64,000 nt of DNA from Persebacter sp965221835. GTDB taxonomy: Bacteria; Pseudomonadota; Gammaproteobacteria; Tethybacterales; Persebacteraceae. Positions 52,772-61,140 of the stretch are shown one piece after another; positions within the stretch are counted from its first letter, which is position 1, and each line of letters opens with the position of its first letter. The notes beneath the pieces were generated by a model that saw nothing but the letters and a program-made list of their open reading frames with translations, was not told where the DNA came from and ran no database searches. The translations under genes were made by a program, and so were the position numbers. Location of the stretch: contig OZ244916.1 in assembly GCA_965221835.1 (NCBI GenBank), positions 1,550,001 to 1,614,000 on the forward strand, written 5' to 3'.

Positions 52772-52798
52772 CGGACATTCTTATTCGCAATACGCCGA

Positions 52799-52822
52799 CC
52801 GCTATCGGAATTCCGATAGCGG
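52799..52822. terminator. 24-bp perfect palindrome after the 51449 gene
   Basis: A 24-bp uninterrupted palindrome centred on GGAATTCC, with arms CCGCTATCGG. It lies 27 bases after the stop. It has no T run, so it may slow or stabilise transcript ends, or be a protein site. Confidence 0.45.
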
Positions 52823-52908
52823 GGAACAATTAACGCGTTCTACCCCGCACCGAAAAAACGCGGTTGATTCCCGCCCGAAATTTTTTCGCTTTTTCGGGGG
52901 CGGATTTT

Positions 52909-52917
52909 TGGTAAAAT
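52909..52917 (+). promoter_or_regulatory. Extended -10 promoter of the membrane cassette
   Basis: TGGTAAAAT, preceded by TTTTTTCGCTTTTTCG and CGGATTTT, the same words as before the leader RNA at 50589. The first gene starts 31 bases downstream. Confidence 0.5.
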
Positions 52918-52947
52918 GCAAGGAATGTCCCGAGATGCGAAAATTTA

Positions 52948-53373
52948 ATGAAAATAGAGCCGCCACGATTGCCTTTGCTTCGGCGGGGGATATTGGCGAT
53001 CGTCCTTTTTTTGGGCGGTTGCGGGACACAAAAAACCCAAATGCAAGAGCGTGATTATTCGGATGCGTGGTGCGAGACGCGGGACGGCGATTCGCGCGCC
53101 GTATTGCCGGACGGCACGAAGCCGGATTGTTTGCTGGAAAATGCGGCGGTGGAGTTTGATTTTGGTCGCCCGCAAAAAGCGTACGAGTGCGCCGGACAAG
53201 CGATGCATTACGCCCGCATGACAGAACGAAAGCCGGTATGCATTCTTGTCAAAAAAGTCGGAATTACCGCCGGCGAATTTGCCCGCGCCGTTCGCCGCGT
53301 TTCGCCGCCGGTGGAAGTACGGTGCATGAACGCGGACGGCGAAATGCTTGATTGTCCTGAAAGGAAAATATAA
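52948..53373 (+). CDS. Hypothetical lipoprotein, cassette gene 1
   Basis: A 141-residue protein with a lipoprotein signal (RRGILAIVLFLGGC, lipobox Cys near residue 25). The mature part is polar with six further Cys (CETRDG, CLLEN, CAGQ, CILVK, CMNADGE, CPERK), suggesting disulfides in the periplasm. No family recognised. Its TAA overlaps the next ATG by one base. Confidence 0.72.
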   Translation: MKIEPPRLPLLRRGILAIVLFLGGCGTQKTQMQERDYSDAWCETRDGDSRAVLPDGTKPDCLLENAAVEFDFGRPQKAYECAGQAMHYARMTERKPVCILVKKVGITAGEFARAVRRVSPPVEVRCMNADGEMLDCPERKI

Positions 53374-54611
53374 TGGATAACATTGTTAAAAAATGCTCAG
53401 AAAGTGCGTTTAATTCCGGACGCGGCGCCCAACATTTAACGGTTTATGCCGGGGTTATTGCTAAAACGGTTGAAATGTTTTCCCATGCTATTGGCGACAT
53501 TATTAGTGATTTGCGCGTACAAGTGGCGCAACACGGTGCCGGAATTGCCATGAAAATGGTTTCGGGCTTTAGTGAAATTCGGAATGATGCTAAAATAAAA
53601 TTTGAAAATATTTTGATTACCAGCACGGGATATGCGGCAAAGGAGGAGGAATATAATCGCGCACTTGCCGATATTAAAAAACGGTTTCCGGATATTGACG
53701 AGGAAAAAATCAAAATTCCTCCCCGCAATACGGATCAGGATATAGTTGTTCTTGTTGCCATTTTCCTCGGCGGTTTGTTGCTTGAAGGAATTGTTGGGTC
53801 GTTTTTGTTGGGCGAAGTGCTTGCCGGCGGTTTTATTGCAGGATTGGGTTTTGCTATTGCAATTTCTCTTATTAATGTAGGCGGACTTGGGCTTGGTTTG
53901 GGGGTTGTATTTGACCATTTTCACCGCAAGAAGAAAATAATTATTTGGTATTTCATTTTATGGTTTGTTCTTGTTTTGGCGGTAAATGTTGGTGTTGCAT
54001 TATATCGCTACAAGCAAGTATCGCAATTTGACGATGATGGAATAGATCCTGTTTTGGCAATGTCTTTATTCGCATTGCTTGGGATTTTGTTTGCGTCCGT
54101 TGCTTTTTGGCGGGCATATAAGCGCTGGGAGCCGGAATTTTTATTATATGACCAATGGAAAGCCCTTGATGATGAAGAACGCGGTTATCACGCGGGAGTA
54201 AGTAGAATCTTAATTGATTATAAGGGGCAAGTCGATTCCCGCTATAATGATATTAAAATTTTTTACCAAGGACTCAAAGAGTTGGTTTTTGCCGCGGATG
54301 CGCATTGGCAAATATTGAAAGTAAATTATGCGGGGGTTCGCCCAGTTGTAGAAACAGCATTCCTTGCCGGGTTTGGTGCCACACAAGTGGCGAATTATTC
54401 ATCCGAGGATTTGCCTGATTTCAATTTCCCTTCTTGGGAAGATGTGAGCAGCGGATTCACAAGTATTCAGGAAGCCCACAAAATATTGAGTAAGTGGAGC
54501 AGCGGGGAAAGAACATCTTTTGTTGAAGATTATAACAAAATAATGAATGATCTTAACGAGGATGCCCAGAGAGCCCATCAACAAATTAATATAAATACAA
54601 ATCAGCAATGA
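53373..54611 (+). CDS. Hypothetical multi-span membrane protein, cassette gene 2
   Basis: A 412-residue protein. About 125 N-terminal residues are helical and soluble. Four membrane segments follow: a Gly-rich pair (IVVLVAIFLGGLLLEGIVGS, GFIAGLGFAIAISL), then IIWYFILWFVLVLAVNV and LAMSLFALLGILFASVAF. The C-terminal 140 residues are soluble and helix-rich. The A/T-rich codons differ from the core genes, a sign of transfer. AAGGAAA precedes the ATG; the end overlaps the next gene by four bases (ATGA). No family recognised. Confidence 0.75.
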   Translation: MDNIVKKCSESAFNSGRGAQHLTVYAGVIAKTVEMFSHAIGDIISDLRVQVAQHGAGIAMKMVSGFSEIRNDAKIKFENILITSTGYAAKEEEYNRALADIKKRFPDIDEEKIKIPPRNTDQDIVVLVAIFLGGLLLEGIVGSFLLGEVLAGGFIAGLGFAIAISLINVGGLGLGLGVVFDHFHRKKKIIIWYFILWFVLVLAVNVGVALYRYKQVSQFDDDGIDPVLAMSLFALLGILFASVAFWRAYKRWEPEFLLYDQWKALDDEERGYHAGVSRILIDYKGQVDSRYNDIKIFYQGLKELVFAADAHWQILKVNYAGVRPVVETAFLAGFGATQVANYSSEDLPDFNFPSWEDVSSGFTSIQEAHKILSKWSSGERTSFVEDYNKIMNDLNEDAQRAHQQININTNQQ

Positions 54612-55357
54612 CTGCGGGAGCAAAGCGTATATTGGCAATTATAATGATAATTGTATTCTCCGGTTTGTTAGGTTTGTTGCCTTATGTTGCGTATGTTGCC
54701 AAGCAAGTTAGGGAGATGCGGGAAGATTTTTGCCCCAAAGGCGGTTATTGGCAAAATTATTTTGGCATAACCGAGGGCGAATTTTCGGTCGTGCTTGTGG
54801 ATACTTCCAACGCCATCCCGCAAAAAGACGGAAAGGCGGCGGCGATTTGGGTGGAAAAATGGCTTCGAGAATTTCCGCCTTTTCAACGAATTTCCATTCG
54901 GGACTTGCCCAAAACAGCGAAAAATGATTCTCAATTTCGTGCAGGACCTTGGTGTGTTTCGTGGAGCAAAGGAACCGCGCCTTCGTGGCTTACCGGCAGT
55001 TTGGTGGCGGAGCGCGATTTCAGAAAGAAATTTCTAACGGCTGTGCAGACGGAGTTTGACAAGGCGGTTAATTTGCCGGAAGCGGACGAATCGCCGATTT
55101 TGGAAACGCTTGCTGCCTTAAAGAAGGAGGGCGTAAATAATGTTTTTTTGGTGTCGGATATGCTGCAGCACACCGATATAGAAAAACATTACGGAAATAT
55201 TCCGTTATGCGAGGGCGACTGCCCCGATGTAAAAGGGCTTTCCGTCAATGTGCATTACATTCAACGGGAAGGCGTTAATGCTCCCGCCAACCACCGGCAA
55301 ATTTGGGAAGAACATATTGGCAAAAAAATAACATGGCATTTGTCCGCCGAGGAATAG
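54608..55357 (+). CDS. Membrane-anchored vWA-like protein, cassette gene 3
   Basis: A 249-residue protein with one N-terminal membrane helix (LAIIMIIVFSGLLGLLPYVAYVA). A soluble domain starts FSVVLVDTSNAI, a strand ending in Asp-x-Ser as in von Willebrand A metal sites, and contains NNVFLVSDMLQHT, another typical vWA strand. The full DxSxS triad is not complete. Similar anchored vWA-like proteins occur on mobile elements. Coupled by overlap to gene 2; it probably acts with it at the inner membrane. Role unknown. Confidence 0.72.
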   Translation: MTAGAKRILAIIMIIVFSGLLGLLPYVAYVAKQVREMREDFCPKGGYWQNYFGITEGEFSVVLVDTSNAIPQKDGKAAAIWVEKWLREFPPFQRISIRDLPKTAKNDSQFRAGPWCVSWSKGTAPSWLTGSLVAERDFRKKFLTAVQTEFDKAVNLPEADESPILETLAALKKEGVNNVFLVSDMLQHTDIEKHYGNIPLCEGDCPDVKGLSVNVHYIQREGVNAPANHRQIWEEHIGKKITWHLSAEE

Positions 55358-55381
55358 CGGACACTATTCTCCGGAAAAATT

Positions 55382-57031
55382 TCACCCCGCCGCCGATTCC
55401 GCGGGGGTTGGTTTTATTTCCAGGTCGCCTTTGCCGGTGATGGCGGGGTCTGTTTCTAAAGATTTGAATAAGCCCCAGGTCATTAGAATCATGATGACGC
55501 TGACCGGTAAGGCGGCGGCGATGGAGGCGGTTTGCAAGGCGGCAAGTCCGCCGACCGCCAAAAGCACGGCGGCGACAAATCCTTCGCCCATTCCCCAGAT
55601 GATGCGGAATTTTTTCGGCGGATTGTCGTCGCCCATACTCAACATTGTCGTAATTACCAATGTGCCGGAATCGGACGAAGTGATAAACCATGTTGCCAAA
55701 AGAAAAGTCGCCAACGCCGCCATCGCCCAATTCAGCCATGCGATTCCGGTGATTTGGTCAATCGTGCCGTATAACGCTTGCGGCAGATTCCACGCCATTA
55801 CCGTTTCGGCAATTCCTGCGTTGCCGCCGCTTTCCATCGCCTGCAATTCCAAATAAATCGCGTTGCCGCCGAACATGCACAGCCAGAAAAACGCGATGGT
55901 TGTCGGCACAAACATCACGCCGACCATAAACTCGCGAATCGTCCGACCGCGTGAAATGCGGGCGATAAACATTCCGACAAACGGCGCCCACGAAATCCAC
56001 CAGCCCCAATAAAATATCGTCCAGCCGCCTTGCCATTTTGCTGCACCTTCGGAGTTGAAAGTTTGGAATCCCATCGGAATCACATTCCACAAATAATCGC
56101 CCAGCGAAGTGATGAAAAAGCCCATCAGCCATTGAAACGGTCCGCCGAAAACGAAAAACGCCAGCAAGACGATGGACAGATAAATGTTCCATTCGCTGAT
56201 AATGCGGATGCCGTTGCCCACGCCGGAAACGGCGGACATTGTCGCAATAACCGAAATGACGGCGATAAGAATTATTTGAGTCGTGAGTCCGGCGTCTACG
56301 CCGAAAAGATGATTTAAGCCGGCGGACATTTGTTGCACGCCCAATCCGAGCGAAGTCGCTACGCCGAAAACGGTGCCGAAAACCGCCAACAAATCTACGC
56401 CGTGTCCGACCGGACCGTAAATTTTGTTGCCGATGAGCGGATATAACGCCGAACGCAAAGTCAGCGGCAGTTTGCGCCGATAACCGAAATAGGCGAGCGA
56501 CAATCCGACAATGACATACACCGCCCAGCCGTGAAATCCCCAATGAAAATAAGTGACACGCATCGCCGCAATTCCGCGTTGTTCGGTCATTTCGGTTGCG
56601 CCCGTCAAATCGGCGAAAGGATTGTTCGGATAGCCGAAACCGGCGGAGTTGTCAAAATAAAACATCGGTTCGGCGACTCCGAAAAACAAAATACCGATGC
56701 CGACTCCGGCGGAAAACAACATCGCAAACCACGAAAAGTTGCGAAATTCGGGGCGGCTGTCGTCGTCGCCGAGGCGGATGCTGCCGTATTTGCTGAACAT
56801 CAAAAACATACAGGCAAAAAACATTCCGGTCACGGTCGTGATGTAGTACCAATTGAGCGAAGATTCTACCCATCCGCGTACCGCCGCATAAACGCCGCCC
56901 GCAAACTCCACATTTAGTGCGGTAAATACGACAAACGCGGCAATCATTCCTTTGGATGCGAGTCCCATTCCCGAATGGATTCCGTGCCAGAATCCGCCTG
57001 CTGCGACATTGTTTGTTTTATTGTTTTGCAT
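55382..57031 (-). CDS. BCCT-family betaine/choline/carnitine transporter
   Basis: Twelve-span secondary transporter, 549 residues. It shows the BCCT signature FYWGWWISWAPFVGMFIARISRGRTIREF and the Trp-rich segment around TYFHWGFHGWAVY. BCCT members import glycine betaine, choline or carnitine with Na+ or H+. The substrate is probably a methylated amine that feeds the dimethylglycine and sarcosine enzymes in this window. GAGAGGA precedes the ATG. Confidence 0.93.
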   Translation of the reverse strand: MQNNKTNNVAAGGFWHGIHSGMGLASKGMIAAFVVFTALNVEFAGGVYAAVRGWVESSLNWYYITTVTGMFFACMFLMFSKYGSIRLGDDDSRPEFRNFSWFAMLFSAGVGIGILFFGVAEPMFYFDNSAGFGYPNNPFADLTGATEMTEQRGIAAMRVTYFHWGFHGWAVYVIVGLSLAYFGYRRKLPLTLRSALYPLIGNKIYGPVGHGVDLLAVFGTVFGVATSLGLGVQQMSAGLNHLFGVDAGLTTQIILIAVISVIATMSAVSGVGNGIRIISEWNIYLSIVLLAFFVFGGPFQWLMGFFITSLGDYLWNVIPMGFQTFNSEGAAKWQGGWTIFYWGWWISWAPFVGMFIARISRGRTIREFMVGVMFVPTTIAFFWLCMFGGNAIYLELQAMESGGNAGIAETVMAWNLPQALYGTIDQITGIAWLNWAMAALATFLLATWFITSSDSGTLVITTMLSMGDDNPPKKFRIIWGMGEGFVAAVLLAVGGLAALQTASIAAALPVSVIMILMTWGLFKSLETDPAITGKGDLEIKPTPAESAAG

Positions 57032-57080
57032 TTTTTATCCTCTCGTAAAAATTAACTCTTCGCCCCGATAATAGCACAGG

Positions 57081-57708
57081 TTTAACAAAAAAACCAAATT
57101 CCGCCGAACGGATTTTACGGATTTAATTTCCGCTGGACGGATTTTACAGATTTAATTGCGAGTTGCGAATTGCACGAATCCGCGAATCCGCGAATTTAAC
57201 AAAAAACCAAATTCCGCCGGACGGATTTACGGATTAATTTCCGCCGGACGGATTTTACAGATTTAATCGCGAGTTGCGCAAATTGCGAATTGCGCGAATC
57301 CGCGAATTTAACAAAAAACCAAATTCCGCCAGACGGATTTTTACGGATTAATTTCCGCCGGACGGATTTAATAGATTTAATTGCGAGTTGCGAATTGCGA
57401 GTTGCACGAATCCGCGAATTTAACAAAAAAGCCAAATTCCGCCGGACGGATTTTTACGGATTAATTTCCGCCGGACTGATTTTACAGATTTAATTGCGAG
57501 TTGCGCGAATCCGCGAATTTAACAAAAAACCAAATTCCGCCGGACGGATTTACGGATTTAATTGCGAGTTGCGCGAATCTGCGAATCTGAGAATTTAACA
57601 AAAAAACCAAATTCCGCCGAACGGATTTTACGGATTAATTTCCGCCGGACGGATTTTACAGATTTAATTGCGAGTTGCGCGAATTGCACGAATCCGCGAA
57701 TCGCGCGT
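57081..57708. repeat. Six tandem repeats of 76-114 bp
   Basis: Six units starting TTTAACAAAA at 57081, 57195, 57307, 57419, 57518 and 57594, lengths 114, 112, 112, 99, 76 and 113. Each holds CCAAATTCCGCC, GGACGGATTT, TTTCCGCC and ATTGCGAGTTGCG..CGAATCCGCG. Length changes come from loss of inner sub-blocks. They fill the gap between the BCCT gene and the Ldh2 gene and end at the latter's stop codon. No gene inside. Confidence 0.9.
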
Positions 57709-58707
57709 TTATTTTGCGAAGGCGCGTATTTTTTCCAGCAACTCCGCGTTTATGTTGCGGTTGCCGGTATTTTGGCGATTTTTGTGTCGCCGCGCGCCGG
57801 GAGTGCGGACGCCGGGCATTGTTTCCATTTTGCCGATAAAACTTTCGGCGTGCGATTCCCAGCCATCGCCGGCGAGTTTTTGCGGCGACATTGCGATGAT
57901 GAGTTCGCCCCCGCGAGGCGGTGCGCCGTCTTTGTTGTCTTCGGCGGCGGATTCAAAACTGAATCGTTCGCCGACCATTGCGGCGGCGAGTAATTCCACC
58001 ATCATCGCTAACGCGGATCCTTTGTAGCCGCCGAAAGGAAGCAATACGCCGCGCAATACGGCGGCGGGATCGGTACTCGGTTCGCCGTTTTCGTCCAGCC
58101 CGCATCCCGGCGGAAGCGTTTTGCCGTCTCGTGCGGCGATTTGCACTTCGCCTTTTGCGGCGGCGGCGGTTGCCATATCAAAAACCAGCGGCGGCGAATC
58201 TTTGCGCGGCCACGCAAACGAAATCGGATTCGTGCCGAAAAGCGCGGTTTTTCCTCCAGCAGGCGCGACTGACGGCAGATAATTCACACACGCAAAAGCA
58301 GCGACTCCGCGCGCGGCAAGCGATTCGGTTTCGTTCCACAACGCGGCGAAATGGTGCGATTTTGTCAACGCCAGCGCGGCGATTCCATATTCGGCAGCGG
58401 CAGCAGCAAGCGGCGAATAACAGCGATTCAACGCCAGCGGTGCATAACCGTTTTGCCCGTCGCAGCGGATAATCGCCCCGTCCGTTTGCGGTGCGGGATT
58501 TGCCCGCCCGTTGACTTTTCCGCTTTTCAATCCGGCGACATACCCGGGAATGCGAAACAATCCGTGCGAATGCGCCCCGTCCCGTTCCGCATCGGCAACG
58601 GTTTGCGCAACCGCATCGGCATTATCGCCGTCCGCCCCCGCCCGCAACAACGCATCACGCGCCACGCCATAAATTTCCAAAAGCGAAACCGAAACCATAT
58701 CATTCAT
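57709..58707 (-). CDS. Ldh2-family malate/lactate/ureidoglycolate-type dehydrogenase
   Basis: A 332-residue NAD(P)-dependent 2-hydroxyacid oxidoreductase of the Ldh2 (MdlH/YiaK/AllD) family. It shows DGAHSHGLFRIPGYV, ALTKSHHFAALW with the catalytic His, FGTNPISFAWP and FGGYKGSALAMMVELLAA. The substrate cannot be fixed. ATG 58707 (MNDMVSVSLLEIYG) lies ten bases after TATAAT, with no clear ribosome site. The 3' end abuts the tandem repeat, and the last residues may be repeat-derived. Confidence 0.87.
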   Translation of the reverse strand: MNDMVSVSLLEIYGVARDALLRAGADGDNADAVAQTVADAERDGAHSHGLFRIPGYVAGLKSGKVNGRANPAPQTDGAIIRCDGQNGYAPLALNRCYSPLAAAAAEYGIAALALTKSHHFAALWNETESLAARGVAAFACVNYLPSVAPAGGKTALFGTNPISFAWPRKDSPPLVFDMATAAAAKGEVQIAARDGKTLPPGCGLDENGEPSTDPAAVLRGVLLPFGGYKGSALAMMVELLAAAMVGERFSFESAAEDNKDGAPPRGGELIIAMSPQKLAGDGWESHAESFIGKMETMPGVRTPGARRHKNRQNTGNRNINAELLEKIRAFAK

Positions 58708-58717
58708 ACCCGCCCGC

Positions 58718-58723
58718 ATTATA
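58718..58723 (-). promoter_or_regulatory. -10 element of the Ldh2-family gene
   Basis: TATAAT on the minus strand ten bases before ATG 58707, giving a leader of a few bases at most. Confidence 0.4.
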
Positions 58724-58772
58724 ACCTGTTTTCGGGGCGGCGTATTACAATCGGGCGCGGAGACGGGAAATA

Positions 58773-59060
58773 TTGAATATTTTCCGCCCGCCGACAATAC
58801 CGGAAACCGCCGAAGACAAAGAACGCGTAAAAATAGATATTTTGCTTGAAAAAGCGGGATGGAAAATATTTGACCGCGAAAATGCCAACGCGGCGGGCGC
58901 GGTGATACGCGAATTTCCGGCGGGCGGCGGCGCGGCGGATTATGCGTTGTATCTGGACGGAAAAGCGGCGGGAATCATAGAAGCCAAACAGGCGGGCGTT
59001 CCCCTGTCCGGCGCGGAAATGCAGGCGGAAAAATACGCCGCCGAAATAATCCGCCGTCCG
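58773..59060 (+). pseudogene. hsdR fragment (type I restriction subunit N-terminus)
   Basis: About 95 residues matching the start of type I restriction HsdR: KERVKIDILLEKAGWKIFD, then VIREFPAGGGAADYALYLDG and GIIEAKQAG with the PD-(D/E)XK nuclease residues, then MQAEKYA. After this the frame reads nonsense, and the adjacent frame switches to HsdS sequence. A deletion of most of hsdR and the front of hsdS explains this. Confidence 0.75.
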
Positions 59061-59804
59061 AAAATGGTGCAGCGCGCCGATGAAAATCGCGCAACCGGAC
59101 GATGTGCTGATTTCCGTCCGCGCCTCCGTGGGACCGGTGAATATCGCTGATACGGAATGCTGCATCGGGCGCGGTCTCGGTATTTTGCGCCCGAAAAAAG
59201 GGCTACTAACGACAAAATGGCTGTTTTGGTATATGCGGGCTATGGAGGGTATAATCGGAGAAATGGGGACGGGTACAACATTTACCGCGATTTCCGGCAG
59301 CATACTCTGGCAATTTCCGATACCGCTTCCGCCGATGGCGGTGCAACGCGAAATTGTCGCGCGGATTGAGTCGCAGTTTGCGCGGCTTGCATCCGTGTCC
59401 GATTATGTTAAAAACACAAGAAACAAATTGCAACAAACGCGCGCTACAATTTGGAATCATTTTACCGAAAATGCAGAAGGCAAAATAGCGTTGCAGGATT
59501 TTGCGAATGTTTTGCGTCCGCGCGCCGCCCCCGCAAAATTTCCGCATTTGCGGTATGTCGTATGGAACACATCGTGCCACATACCATAAAAATAACAGGC
59601 ACTTTTTCGGCGACAAAGATGAAAAAGTTCCACTTCTCATTTTCAACCCGGCGATGTTCTGTTACGCCCTCAAAACAGGCGGAAATTGCCGGAAAAATTA
59701 ACGATTTTTCGGCGAAATCGGATAAAATAGGCGAAACTATCTGCCACGCGGAATCTCGCGTAGCGCAAACGCGGCGGGGAATTTTGGAGGAGTTTTTGCA
59801 GTAG
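59050..59804 (+). pseudogene. hsdS fragment (type I specificity subunit)
   Basis: The frame from about 59050 to 59589 encodes DDVLISVRASVGPVNIADTECCIGRGL and a central helix region (AVQREIVARIESQFARL), typical of HsdS. The match then jumps frame near 59565 (MEHIVPHTIKITGTFS) and again near 59640 (FNPGDVLL). It ends in the C-terminal helix (RRGILEEFLQ). The first target-recognition domain is gone and at least two small frame shifts are present, so no working protein can be made. Confidence 0.75.
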
Positions 59805-59813
59805 CAGAATGCT

Positions 59814-60716
59814 ATGAACGCACAGAATAATGAAGAGCGCATTATGCTCGCCCTTGACGGAAAAAAGATAGATTCAATTTATCTTGACGAGTTCGCTATG
59901 ATTTTGCGCTCGTACCAACGCATATTGGATCGTGCGTATCTCGCGTATCAAGGCAAAAGCCGCGCGGGTTATGTGCCGCGAGCAAGGTTTCATGCGTCTA
60001 TGCGCTCATTGGATAAAGGATCCATTCTTATGGAATTGCTTGTTTATGCTCCCGCGTTGGCGCAAGCTCTTCTGGTAGCGACAAATCCGAATGATTTGCA
60101 ACATCCCCTGTCTCATTTAAAGTCGGTGGTGCTCGATTTTTATAGAAAGGTGGCTAATGTGCGACAAAAGATAAATAAGGAACCCATCGTTATTGTTGGC
60201 GATAATAACGATGTTGGCGATGTATATGTCGGCGACATAACCGCGCAGGGTAATGTTGAGATTAATGTCAACAAAATTGTGCAATATGGGGCGGATATGA
60301 TGCGCGATCCCATGCATGACATTACACGCCGCATTAAAAAAGGGGCTATTGATGAATTGCGCTCCTATTCCCATTCTGTGCAAGGTGAGAAAAAGGGATA
60401 TACCCTCACGGAGGCGGACGCGGGAATCATGGATTCGCATTCTTCTTTCGGCGATCCGGAGGAAATGGCAGTGAACATTGTCCAATTTAACAAATACACG
60501 GGCAACGGCAGGTTGGAAGTCGTTGAGTCAAACACCATTGACTCTAGGCGGGAGATTGGATTTTACGCCGATAGCGACAAGGTAGAATTTGACAAAATTG
60601 CCGGCGCGTTGCGGCAATCCGTACGGTGGGTTTCCATAAGTGCGATCAAAGAGTTTTATTGTTATCCGAGCGGCGAGCGTAAAATATCTCGCTTGATAAT
60701 AGATACGTTCGGCTGA
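59814..60716 (+). CDS. Hypothetical protein embedded in the broken type I RM locus
   Basis: An intact 300-residue protein with no family I can name. The N-terminal half is helical (YLDEFAMILRSYQRILDRAYLAY). A Gly/Asp/Val stretch with repeated VGD motifs (IVIVGDNNDVGDVYVGDI) and NVEINVNKIVQYG suggests a short beta structure. The C-terminus is alpha/beta. The start ATG 59814 has no strong ribosome site. It survives intact between decayed hsdS and hsdM pieces and is more A/T-rich than they are, so it may be a later insertion or cargo. Confidence 0.72.
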   Translation: MNAQNNEERIMLALDGKKIDSIYLDEFAMILRSYQRILDRAYLAYQGKSRAGYVPRARFHASMRSLDKGSILMELLVYAPALAQALLVATNPNDLQHPLSHLKSVVLDFYRKVANVRQKINKEPIVIVGDNNDVGDVYVGDITAQGNVEINVNKIVQYGADMMRDPMHDITRRIKKGAIDELRSYSHSVQGEKKGYTLTEADAGIMDSHSSFGDPEEMAVNIVQFNKYTGNGRLEVVESNTIDSRREIGFYADSDKVEFDKIAGALRQSVRWVSISAIKEFYCYPSGERKISRLIIDTFG

Positions 60717-60737
60717 CGCCTTATATCCTCCACCGCG

Positions 60738-61062
60738 ATTACGCGAAAACTTTGGGACTTTTGCGATGTTTTGATGAACGACGGCATGAGTTGTGCGGAT
60801 TATGTGGAACAGTTGACTTATCTTTTGTTTCTCAAAATGGCGGACGAACGCGCGCTTCCGCCGTACAATCGCGAAAGCCCGATTCCCGCGCAATATCGCT
60901 GGGAAACGCTGCTCGCCAAAGACGGCGAATAACTGAAATCGCACTACGAAGACGCATTGAAGTCGCTGGTGAAACGGCGCAAAAACCGGCGAACCCCTGC
61001 CCGCAAATCTTCCGCCGCCCGAAAATCTTCCGCACCCAAAAAACTGGCGCGAAAACGGGCAT
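60738..61062 (+). pseudogene. hsdM fragment (type I methylase N-terminus)
   Basis: Sixty-four codons read LWDFCDVLMNDGMSCADYVEQLTYLLFLKMADERALPPYN and YRWETLLAKDGE, the N-terminal domain of HsdM. A TAA at 60930-60932 then stops the frame. The same frame continues past the stop as LKSHYEDALKSL, still HsdM-like, so the stop is a mutation. Soon after, the sequence turns into Lys/Ser-rich text. The catalytic domain is missing. Confidence 0.75.
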
Positions 61063-61140
61063 AACTCCGATTCCGCCCGGATTATACTTTCCGGCTGGAT
61101 TCGCGCGTCCGCCGCAGATCGTGTAATATCGCGGTTTGCG

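Noticed and set aside
57081..57708. CRISPR array
   Set aside because: Whole units of 76-114 bp repeat, including the parts that would be spacers.
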